64,000 bases of DNA from Skeletonema tropicum. Its lineage: Eukaryota > Bacillariophyta > Thalassiosirophyceae > Thalassiosirales > Thalassiosiraceae. The notes under the pieces are model-generated. The model saw only the letters and a list, made by a program, of their open reading frames with translations, did no database searches and was not told the origin of the DNA. The position numbers were made by a program, and so were the translations under genes. The first letter of the stretch is position 1, and the number at the start of each line of letters is the position of its first letter. The DNA is taken from positions 558,001 to 622,000 of the forward strand of contig CM074136.1 in assembly GCA_037178625.1 (NCBI GenBank), in the 5' to 3' direction. Below are positions 8,666-21,957 of this stretch, in pieces.

Positions 8666-11515
8666 TCACAATTCCGATGAATGTTGATTCAACTCTTCAA
8701 TAAACACATCCAATCTCTCAATCACCTCCCTCATCTCTGGCCGCTTCCTCATATCATCATCCCAACACTCCGTAATCAACTCATTCAACCCCTCCGGCCA
8801 AACACACCTCGCGAGCTTCGACAACATCAAACTCCTCTTCCCTTTATCTTTCTCCTTGGAATAATGCCTCCGAAAGTCTCTAGTACGACGTACAGAAGAA
8901 TCCTTTGACGGGATAGTTACATCTGGCCTCAGCCCCTCCCGTGCCACAATCTGCTCATGATTCTTCATGGCCATCCCTTGAAATGGTACCACAAGTGCAG
9001 AAATCTGATACAGCACCATTCCAAAGGAATACACATCGGCCTTGTGATTATAAGGTTGCCGTAATGCCACCTCGGGGGACATGTACCGTCGGCTTCCCGT
9101 GGCACTGGTAAGTTTAAATGTAGGTGGATCATCCGGACTGTGGGCAGGATGTGCCTTGCGAAATTTGGATTTGAGTTCCTTGGCTAGACCAAAGTCGAAT
9201 AGTTTTGGAATGTCGGTGTAGTTGCAGGTACATTTCGATGATGATGATGATGATGATTGCTGCTCCTGCTTCTCCTCCTGAACTCCACGCTTCACATCAT
9301 GACCACACGTACAACCCAACCCATTCCCACCATGATACTTCCGATAAAACCCAATATTACTCGGCTTCAAATCCCGATAAATCAAATTACACTCCTCATG
9401 CAAATACACCAACGCTACTGCAATACTTCTCAAACTCGTTAGACGTTGGGCCAATTGACCCTTGGCAATATGAGTATTATTGTCCGAATAGGATTTTTTG
9501 GTGGTGGGATAATAGATTCGTAGGGGGGTATCGATCGCTTGGGGGATGTAGGAGTTGGAGATTCGTTGGTGGAGTGTTTCGTGGAGGGCGTCTAGTAGGA
9601 GAAAGTATCCGTGTTGGTGATGATGATGATGATGACGATCATGTTGATGGGGTTCACCTTGTCCATTGCTGTTGTTGTTGGTATCACTGCCACTCTTGCT
9701 GCTGTTGCTGTTGCTATTAGTATCATTGTTCTTCTTGTGATGGTGCTTGACACTACTCCTCCTCCTTCGTCTCGACCCACCCTTCCCACCACTACCACCA
9801 CAATTAAACACCTCCTCCAACCTCCCCTCACTCACAAACCACAACGTCACAATATTCTCATGTGACAAAACACTTAAATATCGTGCCTCCATTGCCAAAT
9901 CGGCAATGCCTCGTTCAAATTTGGATACGTAATGAAGTTCTTCGTCGTCGTCGTCTTCGTTGTTGGTGGTGAAGGGCGGAGGTGGTGGGGACATTTTTTG
10001 GGGTGATAGATATTTCATTGCGTAGTATTTGTTGTGAACTTGTTCGGTAGCAGCTTTTGTTCTTGTTGCATTCGAAGTAGCATCCGTCTTTTGATTATTT
10101 GTAGCAGCATCCGTGGCAGCACCAACACCATTAGCATTAGAATTAGCACCATTAGCTACAGGCGATGACTTCTCATCATGCTTTATACGAGCCAATCGAA
10201 CCTGTCCAAATCCACCACTCCCCAAAATCGTTCCAAATTCCAAATCTTTTTCATGTATGCAGTGCACTACATGCTTCTTGACAGTTGGTTTGGATATTAC
10301 TGTATCATTATTATTTGTTGCCTCTTGTGTAGATGATGCTGCTGCTGATAGTATTGGCGCAACAGCTTTTACAGCATTCAAACTACCACAATCTTCATTT
10401 TGCTCCAAACTACAACCATTCAAAGTCAGCGCTCCACTAGTAGTACCATCCGACAACTCCGCCATGACCATTGGATGAACCGCCTCTCCTCCCTCTTCAG
10501 TAGTCACCACACTAGCACTACTATTACAACCACCACTACTCTTACTCATCACTTCTAATGTTACATTGTCAGTACTAACATGATGATCGTCCGCGTCACT
10601 CTCATCATCATCATCATCATCATCGGCTGTGCGTGTACTAATGACTGTGGAATATGAATTACAGGATGAATATTTGCTATTGCTATTGTAGCTACAGAAT
10701 GATAATGGGGAGGCAGGTCGGAGTTGTTGTAGAGTGGAGGATGATGATTTCACAGGCCCTTCAGCTTCGGTGATTTGAGCGAGGTTATTGTTGTTGATAC
10801 TACTATTACTATTATTGTAGCTATGATTGTTGTGGTTGTTGAGAGTGTGACGGCGATGGATTTTCATGTTCATGTTGTGAGTACTTCTATGATGATTATT
10901 GGCGGCATCAGCATCAATTGTGTGGCTTTGATTTCGAAGGCAATAGTCGAGAAAGAGAGGTGTGGATACTGTCCGTCTTCGTCGTTGTCGCTTTGGTTGA
11001 GTTGGTGGTCTCTGTATCTGTTTCGTATCTAGCTTGGTCTGTAGAATTGAATTTTCATTTAGCATAGCATGACATTGTCTCTGTTGATTTTCATCTGGAT
11101 GGCTTGTCACGCTCACGCGGCTGGCAGTTATATTATTATTAGTAGTAGAAATTTCTGTAGTAGTAGTTGCAATGGTTGATATCGCCGCTGATGGCAAATT
11201 ACAAGTGTCATCGTATTTATTGCGATTATTTGACACAATAATGGCTGCATCGGCATCTGCATTACTCTTGTCATCAACACTACTACTTGATCGATGATCG
11301 CCATCAGTATCAGTATCATCGCCACCTCTCGGTCTCGGAGGGAACCAGACATAATCTCGCTGAGTAGATTCCACCGGAAAGAATGTCGAATCTTGTACTA
11401 ATTTTCGCAGTAGGCGGTGAGCGAATTCAAATTCTAGGGCGGTTCGTGGAGCTTGCTGCACTGGCACTGCGGTAGTATCAGTAGAGGCGGTGGTGGTGGT
11501 TGTTGGTGTTGGCAT
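8666..11515 (-). CDS. Serine/threonine-type protein kinase with long low-complexity N-terminus (949 aa)
   Basis: The first 413 residues are Ser/Thr/Asn/His/Asp-rich and have no recognisable domain. The kinase domain follows: glycine loop GSGGFGQV (about 432), the VAIK-type lysine in YYAMKYL (about 501), the C-helix glutamate in DLAMEARYL (about 543), catalytic loop IYRDLKPSNIGF (Asp about 715, with Tyr in place of His before Arg), LFDFGLAKE (Asp about 774), and SRRYMSPEVA in place of APE (about 813). DVYSFGMVLYQI and the closing RKRPEMREVIERL complete the C-lobe. His-, Asn-, Ser- and Arg-rich inserts enlarge several loops. All catalytic residues are present, so activity is likely; the substrate is unknown. 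Its N-terminal coding part and upstream region are the source of the tandem array that follows. Confidence 0.92.
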   Translation of the reverse strand: MPTPTTTTTASTDTTAVPVQQAPRTALEFEFAHRLLRKLVQDSTFFPVESTQRDYVWFPPRPRGGDDTDTDGDHRSSSSVDDKSNADADAAIIVSNNRNKYDDTCNLPSAAISTIATTTTEISTTNNNITASRVSVTSHPDENQQRQCHAMLNENSILQTKLDTKQIQRPPTQPKRQRRRRTVSTPLFLDYCLRNQSHTIDADAANNHHRSTHNMNMKIHRRHTLNNHNNHSYNNSNSSINNNNLAQITEAEGPVKSSSSTLQQLRPASPLSFCSYNSNSKYSSCNSYSTVISTRTADDDDDDDESDADDHHVSTDNVTLEVMSKSSGGCNSSASVVTTEEGGEAVHPMVMAELSDGTTSGALTLNGCSLEQNEDCGSLNAVKAVAPILSAAASSTQEATNNNDTVISKPTVKKHVVHCIHEKDLEFGTILGSGGFGQVRLARIKHDEKSSPVANGANSNANGVGAATDAATNNQKTDATSNATRTKAATEQVHNKYYAMKYLSPQKMSPPPPPFTTNNEDDDDEELHYVSKFERGIADLAMEARYLSVLSHENIVTLWFVSEGRLEEVFNCGGSGGKGGSRRRRRSSVKHHHKKNNDTNSNSNSSKSGSDTNNNSNGQGEPHQHDRHHHHHHQHGYFLLLDALHETLHQRISNSYIPQAIDTPLRIYYPTTKKSYSDNNTHIAKGQLAQRLTSLRSIAVALVYLHEECNLIYRDLKPSNIGFYRKYHGGNGLGCTCGHDVKRGVQEEKQEQQSSSSSSSKCTCNYTDIPKLFDFGLAKELKSKFRKAHPAHSPDDPPTFKLTSATGSRRYMSPEVALRQPYNHKADVYSFGMVLYQISALVVPFQGMAMKNHEQIVAREGLRPDVTIPSKDSSVRRTRDFRRHYSKEKDKGKRSLMLSKLARCVWPEGLNELITECWDDDMRKRPEMREVIERLDVFIEELNQHSSEL

Positions 11516-11880
11516 GGTTCGGTTGTATGTATGAGTGGAGCGACGAGTTGATGAAATGACTGTTCGATGTCTGAGATGATGTGATCAGTGATCACTCGGC
11601 CTCTCTCTATTTATGGTTCTCGATCTATCGTTTGGCGCGGCACTTGTGAGGGAGGTTGACAATATAAATGACCGGTTGCAATATAAATTATTCCAGTTTG
11701 ATAAGAGCTAGGTATTAAGATGAAATGAACAGCATGGCATGGCACGATGATGATGTGTTCATCGTTGCCTTAGTTTTATTTAGGTCGTAAGTATTGTGAT
11801 GACTAACGCATTGAAGTCATTGGAGTAGCCTGTGTGTGTGCCATTTGAATCTCGTGGAATCGGAGAGAATGGCCTGTCAA
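11516..11880 (-). promoter_or_regulatory. Presumed kinase upstream/promoter region, copied in every array unit
   Basis: This segment lies directly upstream of the kinase ATG and is kept almost unchanged upstream of all seven truncated copies and the decayed copy (41130-41485). It contains the palindromic stretch GTGATCAGTGATCAC and AT-rich stretches (CAATATAAAT twice). Promoter function is inferred from position only; no defined factor site is recognised. Confidence 0.4.
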
Positions 11881-12339
11881 TTGTCAATTGCATTCGTACT
11901 GCCCGAAGTCGGGTATGTAGGGGGCTTTTACGGGACGTTTCATGTCGTTGTGACCTCGCTTTGAGACAGGCATCCGTAGGTATTGTATCTATCGGAAGAT
12001 TTGCAAAGCGGCACCACCACTCGCACCCGCACCATCCACGCACTACACAACATCATCATGACAAGCTGAAAATGACACAATGTAATGGCCGATAATATTA
12101 TCTTGCCTTCTAGCCGGCCAACCAAGGCGATGAGTGGCGTTTTGGAAAGCTCTCATCAAGCTGAATCGATTCGGCATATAATCAGCCTGATCAGACGACT
12201 TTCATCCAATCGTCTCGGCTAAAAACGGGTCTAGATTCTTCCCAGCACGTACGGCCAGATTCGACTTTGCAGCCAGAAATTCACATCCGAAGTGAAATTT
12301 TGACCAAAATATCGTACAATATGACAACCATTAGAACCG

Positions 12340-13330
12340 TCTTTTCAAACTGCATGGATTTGTAGTATTATTATTATTGCAATGAAGATCAAAACAATAA
12401 GCGGTGCTCGGCCGAGGCCCTCGCTTCGCTCGCTCCCAGTTCAAGAAAATAAGATCCAATTTAGGTTGGTACAATACACGTCAGATCCAAAAATGCGACC
12501 ACTAGAGGGCCGGCGTATCTAACAATAGGTATATATATTCACAGCTCGTCCTCGCAAGCTCACACTCGCAATTACAGTACAATATAAGAATGCTCAGACA
12601 TGATTGGTTCGATGGGGTGGGTCAAAACGCTTCGCTGAAGAACGAAGCAACAATCAGTACCGTCCATGACTTGTTGGCACGTGTACCGTGTACCGTCCAA
12701 TAATCAATACTCATCCACCATCACACGGTTCATAAATACTACTTGGCTCACCTCCCTCCGGTCGTTTCGCTTCCTCGACCAACAGCAACATCATTGCCAT
12801 CCAAATCTACTCACAACTCCTACTCCAACCACAAGCAGCAACAGCCAATACCACTCCAACACCAACACCAGCAACTCCATCGTCGGCAACGATGATGTTG
12901 CGCAGCTTGTGGTTTGAGGAGGAGGTGCTACTGCTTGTGGTTGGAGTTGGAGTTGGAGTTGCTGGTGTTGGAGTGGTATGTGAATAATAAATACACAAGC
13001 AACTCCGCCAACCACAAGCAGCGCAGTATCATCTAGTACGGTAGGTTCCCAACACCAGCAACGCCAACGCCAACGCCAACCACAAGCAGTACAGTAGTAT
13101 TGGTATCGTCGGCAATTGCAACCACCAATGGATGATGCCGAGCGGAGTCGAGGCAAGTGGAAGATGAGAGTGAGGGCTTGGCCCGAACTGTGTTTGAATG
13201 ATGATGCGATAATGAGGGCGAGGGTGAGCGGTAGCGAGGCCGAGCTGTGTCTAAATTATTGGACACGTCGGCCCTAAGTGGTCGTTCTTCAGCGCAGCGT
13301 TTGGATCTTCGACGTAACAACTGTCATGTT
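12340..13330. repeat. Nested fold-back region in the array spacer (unit 1 representative)
   Basis: An outer pair of imperfect inverted arms (about 12395-12600 and 13155-13330) shares GAGGGCCGGCG/CGTCGGCCCTAAGTGGTCG, AGCTCGTCCTCGC-type and GCTCGGCCGAGGC-type blocks in opposite orientation. Inside, a stronger hairpin (12815-12985) pairs ATACCACTCCAACACC and AGCAACTCC on the left with GGAGTTGCTGGTGTTGGAGT on the right. The same structure recurs at one period spacing in units 2-7. It is AAC/CCA-rich and gives open frames on both strands that I do not take as genes. Confidence 0.7.
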
Positions 13331-14147
13331 CTCACTCCTCCTCAGCGGTCGCTTTTTGAGATCAATAAATACTCGACGTAACAAATCATCATTGACGGCG
13401 ATGTTTTGAAAGTAGTGTGTTTGGCGAGTGCAAGCGGCAGCGAGGACGAGCAGTGGTTATTGTGGTAATTATTGAGAGTGATAGTACTAGAAATGACGAT
13501 TCGAATGGTCATCTTGTTGCTTTGTTGCTTTTGCTCTCTCTTTTTTTTTGAAAAATTGGATTTCGAAGGTAGATTTGGAGCTCGACATTCGAATTCTAGG
13601 GGTCGATTTAGTTGAGTCGATTGACCAAGGGTCGGTTTTATGCTTTGGTACTACTACCAATCGATAGAGCGCAGTGAGACGATTATAAATCACCACTTAT
13701 CGTCATGATACGACCTCTACAAGACACGATATCAATGTTTCGCTGCATTGGAAGGAATACATACTTATACCTACATTAATGATAAAGGGACGTATTGTAT
13801 TATTGTATTCTCTAGCCGTCTCTCTCTCTTCATACACTCTCCCATTCATTGTACATCATTCCAGTGGATAATCAACTGTCATTATTATTATTGTTATCAT
13901 TATTATTAAAATACTCAGTTGATTGTCGTATGCATCCCGAATCTGTCGTCTATTGTCTATTATTATCACTGCCACCTTCTTGCTGCTTGAGACGAATAAT
14001 ACCATCACCACCACCACTTCCACTTCCACCCTTCTTTCAACCACCTCTTCTATATTTCAATGACCATCCTCTCTCATACAACTCAACTCCACACTCCCCT
14101 CCCAAACCTTTCCATCCACCACCTCTCTCCCCCACCAAATCGTCCCT

Positions 14148-15419
14148 TTATTCAACATTCGTACATCCAACGCTGCCAATCTTTACAGTTGGTTTGGATA
14201 TTACTGTATCATTATTATTTGTTGCCTCTTGTGTAGATGATGCTGCTGCTGATAGTATTGGCGCAACAGCTTTTACAGCATTCAAACTACCACAATCTTC
14301 ATTTTGCTCCAAACTACAACCATTCAAAGTCAGCGCTCCACTAGTAGTACCATCCGACAACTCCGCCATGACCATTGGATGAACCGCCTCTCCTCCCTCT
14401 TCAGTAGTCACCACACTAGCACTACTATTACAACCACCACTACTCTTACTCATCACTTCTAATGTTACATTGTCAGTACTAACATGATGATCGTCCGCGT
14501 CACTCTCATCATCATCATCATCATCATCGGCTGTGCGTGTACTAATGACTGTGGAATATGAATTACAGGATGAATATTTGCTATTGCTATTGTAGCTACA
14601 GAATGATAATGGGGAGGCAGGTCGGAGTTGTTGTAGAGTGGAGGATGATGATTTCACAGGCCCTTCAGCTTCGGTGATTTGAGCGAGGTTATTGTTGTTG
14701 ATACTACTATTACTATTATTGTAGCTATGATTGTTGTGGTTGTTGAGAGTGTGACGGCGATGGATTTTCATGTTCATGTTGTGAGTACTTCTATGATGAT
14801 TATTGGCGGCATCAGCATCAATTGTGTGGCTTTGATTTCGAAGGCAATAGTCGAGAAAGAGAGGTGTGGATACTGTCCGTCTTCGTCGTTGTCGCTTTGG
14901 TTGAGTTGGTGGTCTCTGTATCTGTTTCGTATCTAGCTTGGTCTGTAGAATTGAATTTTCATTTAGCATAGCATGACATTGTCTCTGTTGATTTTCATCT
15001 GGATGGCTTGTCACGCTCACGCGGCTGGCAGTTATATTATTATTAGTAGTAGAAATTTCTGTAGTAGTAGTTGCAATGGTTGATATCGCCGCTGATGGCA
15101 AATTACAAGTGTCATCGTATTTATTGCGATTATTTGACACAATAATGGCTGCATCGGCATCTGCATTACTCTTGTCATCAACACTACTACTTGATCGATG
15201 ATCGCCATCAGTATCAGTATCATCGCCACCTCTCGGTCTCGGAGGGAACCAGACATAATCTCGCTGAGTAGATTCCACCGGAAAGAATGTCGAATCTTGT
15301 ACTAATTTTCGCAGTAGGCGGTGAGCGAATTCAAATTCTAGGGCGGTTCGTGGAGCTTGCTGCACTGGCACTGCGGTAGTATCAGTAGAGGCGGTGGTGG
15401 TGGTTGTTGGTGTTGGCAT
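14148..15419 (-). pseudogene. Truncated kinase copy 2 (N-terminal 413 codons)
   Basis: Identical in frame to the N-terminal part of the kinase at 8666-11515, then ten unrelated residues (IGSVGCTNVE) and a stop. The whole catalytic domain is missing. It has the RVSVTS form, without the extra GCTCAC hexamer. The open frame of 423 codons and the upstream region are intact. Confidence 0.9.
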
Positions 15420-18052
15420 GGTTCGGTTGTATGTATGAGTGGAGCGACGAGTTGATGAAATGACTGTTCGATGTCTGAGATGATGTGATCAGTGATCACT
15501 CGGCCTCTCTCTATTTATGGTTCTCGATCTATCGTTTGGCGCGGCACTTGTGAGGGAGGTTGACAATATAAATGACCGGTTGCAATATAAATTATTCCAG
15601 TTTGATAAGAGCTAGGTATTAAGATGAAATGAACAGCATGGCATGGCACGATGATGATGTGTTCATCGTTGCCTTAGTTTTATTTAGGTCGTAAGTATTG
15701 TGATGACTAACGCATTGAAGTCATTGGAGTAGCCTGTGTGTGTGCCATTTGAATCTCGTGGAATCGGAGAGAATGGCCTGTCAATTGTCAATTGCATTCG
15801 TACTGCCCGAAGTCGGGTATGTAGGGGGCTTTTACGGGACGTTTCATGTCGTTGTGACCTCGCTTTGAGACAGGCATCCGTAGGTATTGTATCTATCGGA
15901 AGATTTGCAAAGCGGCACCACCACTCGCACCCGCACCATCCACGCACTACACAACATCATCATGACAAGCTGAAAATGACACAATGTAATGGCCGATAAT
16001 ATTATCTTGCCTTCTAGCCGGCCAACCAAGGCGATGAGTGGCGTTTTGGAAAGCTCTCATCAAGCTGAATCGATTCGGCATATAATCAGCCTGATCAGAC
16101 GACTTTCATCCAATCGTCTCGGCTAAAAACGGGTCTAGATTCTTCCCAGCACGTACGGCCAGATTCGACTTTGCAGCCAGAAATTCACATCCGAAGTGAA
16201 ATTTTGACCAAAATATCGTACAATATGACAACCATTAGAACCGTCTTTTCAAACTGCATGGATTTGTAGTATTATTATTATTGCAATGAAGATCAAAACA
16301 ATAAGCGGTGCTCGGCCGAGGCCCTCGCTTCGCTCGCTCCCAGTTCAAGAAAATAAGATCCAATTTAGGTTGGTACAATACACGTCAGATCCAAAAATGC
16401 GACCACTAGAGGGCCGGCGTATCTAACAATAGGTATATATATTCACAGCTCGTCCTCGCAAGCTCACACTCGCAATTACAGTACAATATAAGAATGCTCA
16501 GACATGATTGGTTCGATGGGGTGGGTCAAAACGCTTCGCTGAAGAACGAAGCAACAATCAGTACCGTCCATGACTTGTTGGCACGTGTACCGTGTACCGT
16601 CCAATAATCAATACTCATCCACCATCACACGGTTCATAAATACTACTTGGCTCACCTCCCTCCGGTCGTTTCGCTTCCTCGACCAACAGCAACATCATTG
16701 CCATCCAAATCTACTCACAACTCCTACTCCAACCACAAGCAGCAACAGCCAATACCACTCCAACACCAACACCAGCAACTCCATCGTCGGCAACGATGAT
16801 GTTGCGCAGCTTGTGGTTTGAGGAGGAGGTGCTACTGCTTGTGGTTGGAGTTGGAGTTGGAGTTGCTGGTGTTGGAGTGGTATGTGAATAATAAATACAC
16901 AAGCAACTCCGCCAACCACAAGCAGCGCAGTATCATCTAGTACTCCCAACACCAGCAACGCCAACGCCAACGCCAACCACAAGCAGTACAGTAGTATTGG
17001 TATCGTCGGCAATTGCAACCACCAATGGATGATGCCGAGCGGAGTCGAGGCAAGTGGAAGATGAGAGTGAGGGCTTGGCCCGAACTGTGTTTGAATGATG
17101 ATGCGATAATGAGGGCGAGGGTGAGCGGTAGCGAGGCCGAGCTGTGTCTAAATTATTGGACACGTCGGCCCTAAGTGGTCGTTCTTCAGCGCAGCGTTTG
17201 GATCTTCGACGTAACAACTGTCATGTTCTCACTCCTCCTCAGCGGTCGCTTTTTGAGATCAATAAATACTCGACGTAACAAATCATCATTGACGGCGATG
17301 TTTTGAAAGTAGTGTGTTTGGCGAGTGCAAGCGGCAGCGAGGACGAGCAGTGGTTATTGTGGTAATTATTGAGAGTGATAGTACTAGAAATGACGATTCG
17401 AATGGTCATCTTGTTGCTTTGTTGCTTTTGCTCTCTCTTTTTTTTTGAAAAATTGGATTTCGAAGGTAGATTTGGAGCTCGACATTCGAATTCTAGGGGT
17501 CGATTATAAGTATTTAGTTGAGTCGATTGACCAAGGGTCGGTTTTATGCTTTGGTACTACTACCAATCGATAGAGCGCAGTGAGACGATTATAAATCACC
17601 ACTTATCGTCATGATACGACCTCTACAAGACACGATATCAATGTTTCGCTGCATTGGAAGGAATACATACTTATACCTACATTAATGATAAAGGGACGTA
17701 TTGTATTCTCTAGCCGTCTCTCTCTCTTCATACACAGTGTATTCTCCCATTCATTGTACATCATTCCAGTGGATAATCAACTGTCATTATTATTATTGTT
17801 ATCATTATTATTAAAATACTCAGTTGATTGTCGTATGCATCCCGAATCTGTCGTCTATTGTCTATTATTATCACTGCCACCTTCTTGCTGCTTGAGACGA
17901 ATAATACCATCACCACCACCACTTCCACTTCCACCCTTCTTTCAACCACCTCTTCTATATTTCAATGACCATCCTCTCTCATACAACTCAACTCCACACT
18001 CCCCTCCCAAACCTTTCCATCCACCACCTCTCTCCCCCACCAAATCGTCCCT

Positions 18053-19324
18053 TTATTCAACATTCGTACATCCAACGCTGCCAATCTTTACAGTTGGTTT
18101 GGATATTACTGTATCATTATTATTTGTTGCCTCTTGTGTAGATGATGCTGCTGCTGATAGTATTGGCGCAACAGCTTTTACAGCATTCAAACTACCACAA
18201 TCTTCATTTTGCTCCAAACTACAACCATTCAAAGTCAGCGCTCCACTAGTAGTACCATCCGACAACTCCGCCATGACCATTGGATGAACCGCCTCTCCTC
18301 CCTCTTCAGTAGTCACCACACTAGCACTACTATTACAACCACCACTACTCTTACTCATCACTTCTAATGTTACATTGTCAGTACTAACATGATGATCGTC
18401 CGCGTCACTCTCATCATCATCATCATCATCATCGGCTGTGCGTGTACTAATGACTGTGGAATATGAATTACAGGATGAATATTTGCTATTGCTATTGTAG
18501 CTACAGAATGATAATGGGGAGGCAGGTCGGAGTTGTTGTAGAGTGGAGGATGATGATTTCACAGGCCCTTCAGCTTCGGTGATTTGAGCGAGGTTATTGT
18601 TGTTGATACTACTATTACTATTATTGTAGCTATGATTGTTGTGGTTGTTGAGAGTGTGACGGCGATGGATTTTCATGTTCATGTTGTGAGTACTTCTATG
18701 ATGATTATTGGCGGCATCAGCATCAATTGTGTGGCTTTGATTTCGAAGGCAATAGTCGAGAAAGAGAGGTGTGGATACTGTCCGTCTTCGTCGTTGTCGC
18801 TTTGGTTGAGTTGGTGGTCTCTGTATCTGTTTCGTATCTAGCTTGGTCTGTAGAATTGAATTTTCATTTAGCATAGCATGACATTGTCTCTGTTGATTTT
18901 CATCTGGATGGCTTGTCACGCTCACGCGGCTGGCAGTTATATTATTATTAGTAGTAGAAATTTCTGTAGTAGTAGTTGCAATGGTTGATATCGCCGCTGA
19001 TGGCAAATTACAAGTGTCATCGTATTTATTGCGATTATTTGACACAATAATGGCTGCATCGGCATCTGCATTACTCTTGTCATCAACACTACTACTTGAT
19101 CGATGATCGCCATCAGTATCAGTATCATCGCCACCTCTCGGTCTCGGAGGGAACCAGACATAATCTCGCTGAGTAGATTCCACCGGAAAGAATGTCGAAT
19201 CTTGTACTAATTTTCGCAGTAGGCGGTGAGCGAATTCAAATTCTAGGGCGGTTCGTGGAGCTTGCTGCACTGGCACTGCGGTAGTATCAGTAGAGGCGGT
19301 GGTGGTGGTTGTTGGTGTTGGCAT
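18053..19324 (-). pseudogene. Truncated kinase copy 3
   Basis: 423 codons, same reading and same 10-residue foreign tail as copy 2, no hexamer insertion. The spacer upstream has the short form of the CAATTG repeat and the longer form (GGTAGGTT) of a small indel near 20845. Confidence 0.9.
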
Positions 19325-21957
19325 GGTTCGGTTGTATGTATGAGTGGAGCGACGAGTTGATGAAATGACTGTTCGATGTCTGAGATGATGTGATCAGTGA
19401 TCACTCGGCCTCTCTCTATTTATGGTTCTCGATCTATCGTTTGGCGCGGCACTTGTGAGGGAGGTTGACAATATAAATGACCGGTTGCAATATAAATTAT
19501 TCCAGTTTGATAAGAGCTAGGTATTAAGATGAAATGAACAGCATGGCATGGCACGATGATGATGTGTTCATCGTTGCCTTAGTTTTATTTAGGTCGTAAG
19601 TATTGTGATGACTAACGCATTGAAGTCATTGGAGTAGCCTGTGTGTGTGCCATTTGAATCTCGTGGAATCGGAGAGAATGGCCTGTCAATTGCATTCGTA
19701 CTGCCCGAAGTCGGGTATGTAGGGGGCTTTTACGGGACGTTTCATGTCGTTGTGACCTCGCTTTGAGACAGGCATCCGTAGGTATTGTATCTATCGGAAG
19801 ATTTGCAAAGCGGCACCACCACTCGCACCCGCACCATCCACGCACTACACAACATCATCATGACAAGCTGAAAATGACACAATGTAATGGCCGATAATAT
19901 TATCTTGCCTTCTAGCCGGCCAACCAAGGCGATGAGTGGCGTTTTGGAAAGCTCTCATCAAGCTGAATCGATTCGGCATATAATCAGCCTGATCAGACGA
20001 CTTTCATCCAATCGTCTCGGCTAAAAACGGGTCTAGATTCTTCCCAGCACGTACGGCCAGATTCGACTTTGCAGCCAGAAATTCACATCCGAAGTGAAAT
20101 TTTGACCAAAATATCGTACAATATGACAACCATTAGAACCGTCTTTTCAAACTGCATGGATTTGTAGTATTATTATTATTGCAATGAAGATCAAAACAAT
20201 AAGCGGTGCTCGGCCGAGGCCCTCGCTTCGCTCGCTCCCAGTTCAAGAAAATAAGATCCAATTTAGGTTGGTACAATACACGTCAGATCCAAAAATGCGA
20301 CCACTAGAGGGCCGGCGTATCTAACAATAGGTATATATATTCACAGCTCGTCCTCGCAAGCTCACACTCGCAATTACAGTACAATATAAGAATGCTCAGA
20401 CATGATTGGTTCGATGGGGTGGGTCAAAACGCTTCGCTGAAGAACGAAGCAACAATCAGTACCGTCCATGACTTGTTGGCACGTGTACCGTGTACCGTCC
20501 AATAATCAATACTCATCCACCATCACACGGTTCATAAATACTACTTGGCTCACCTCCCTCCGGTCGTTTCGCTTCCTCGACCAACAGCAACATCATTGCC
20601 ATCCAAATCTACTCACAACTCCTACTCCAACCACAAGCAGCAACAGCCAATACCACTCCAACACCAACACCAGCAACTCCATCGTCGGCAACGATGATGT
20701 TGCGCAGCTTGTGGTTTGAGGAGGAGGTGCTACTGCTTGTGGTTGGAGTTGGAGTTGGAGTTGCTGGTGTTGGAGTGGTATGTGAATAATAAATACACAA
20801 GCAACTCCGCCAACCACAAGCAGCGCAGTATCATCTAGTACGGTAGGTTCCCAACACCAGCAACGCCAACGCCAACGCCAACCACAAGCAGTACAGTAGT
20901 ATTGGTATCGTCGGCAATTGCAACCACCAATGGATGATGCCGAGCGGAGTCGAGGCAAGTGGAAGATGAGAGTGAGGGCTTGGCCCGAACTGTGTTTGAA
21001 TGATGATGCGATAATGAGGGCGAGGGTGAGCGGTAGCGAGGCCGAGCTGTGTCTAAATTATTGGACACGTCGGCCCTAAGTGGTCGTTCTTCAGCGCAGC
21101 GTTTGGATCTTCGACGTAACAACTGTCATGTTCTCACTCCTCCTCAGCGGTCGCTTTTTGAGATCAATAAATACTCGACGTAACAAATCATCATTGACGG
21201 CGATGTTTTGAAAGTAGTGTGTTTGGCGAGTGCAAGCGGCAGCGAGGACGAGCAGTGGTTATTGTGGTAATTATTGAGAGTGATAGTACTAGAAATGACG
21301 ATTCGAATGGTCATCTTGTTGCTTTGTTGCTTTTGCTCTCTCTTTTTTTTTGAAAAATTGGATTTCGAAGGTAGATTTGGAGCTCGACATTCGAATTCTA
21401 GGGGTCGATTATAAGTATTTAGTTGAGTCGATTGACCAAGGGTCGGTTTTATGCTTTGGTACTACTACCAATCGATAGAGCGCAGTGAGACGATTATAAA
21501 TCACCACTTATCGTCATGATACGACCTCTACAAGACACGATATCAATGTTTCGCTGCATTGGAAGGAATACATACTTATACCTACATTAATGATAAAGGG
21601 ACGTATTGTATTCTCTAGCCGTCTCTCTCTCTTCATACACAGTGTATTCTCCCATTCATTGTACATCATTCCAGTGGATAATCAACTGTCATTATTATTA
21701 TTGTTATCATTATTATTAAAATACTCAGTTGATTGTCGTATGCATCCCGAATCTGTCGTCTATTGTCTATTATTATCACTGCCACCTTCTTGCTGCTTGA
21801 GACGAATAATACCATCACCACCACCACTTCCACTTCCACCCTTCTTTCAACCACCTCTTCTATATTTCAATGACCATCCTCTCTCATACAACTCAACTCC
21901 ACACTCCCCTCCCAAACCTTTCCATCCACCACCTCTCTCCCCCACCAAATCGTCCCT

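Noticed and set aside
12666..13320. Several open frames on both strands in the array spacer (Thr/Pro-, Leu/Val- or Gly-rich)
   Set aside because: They follow from the AAC/CCA-type fold-back, overlap one another and show no domain.
17685..18287. 200-codon open frame on the plus strand, repeated in several array units
   Set aside because: It crosses the junction and runs antisense to the kinase fragment, is rich in simple-sequence residues, and exists because the units are copies. No family motif.
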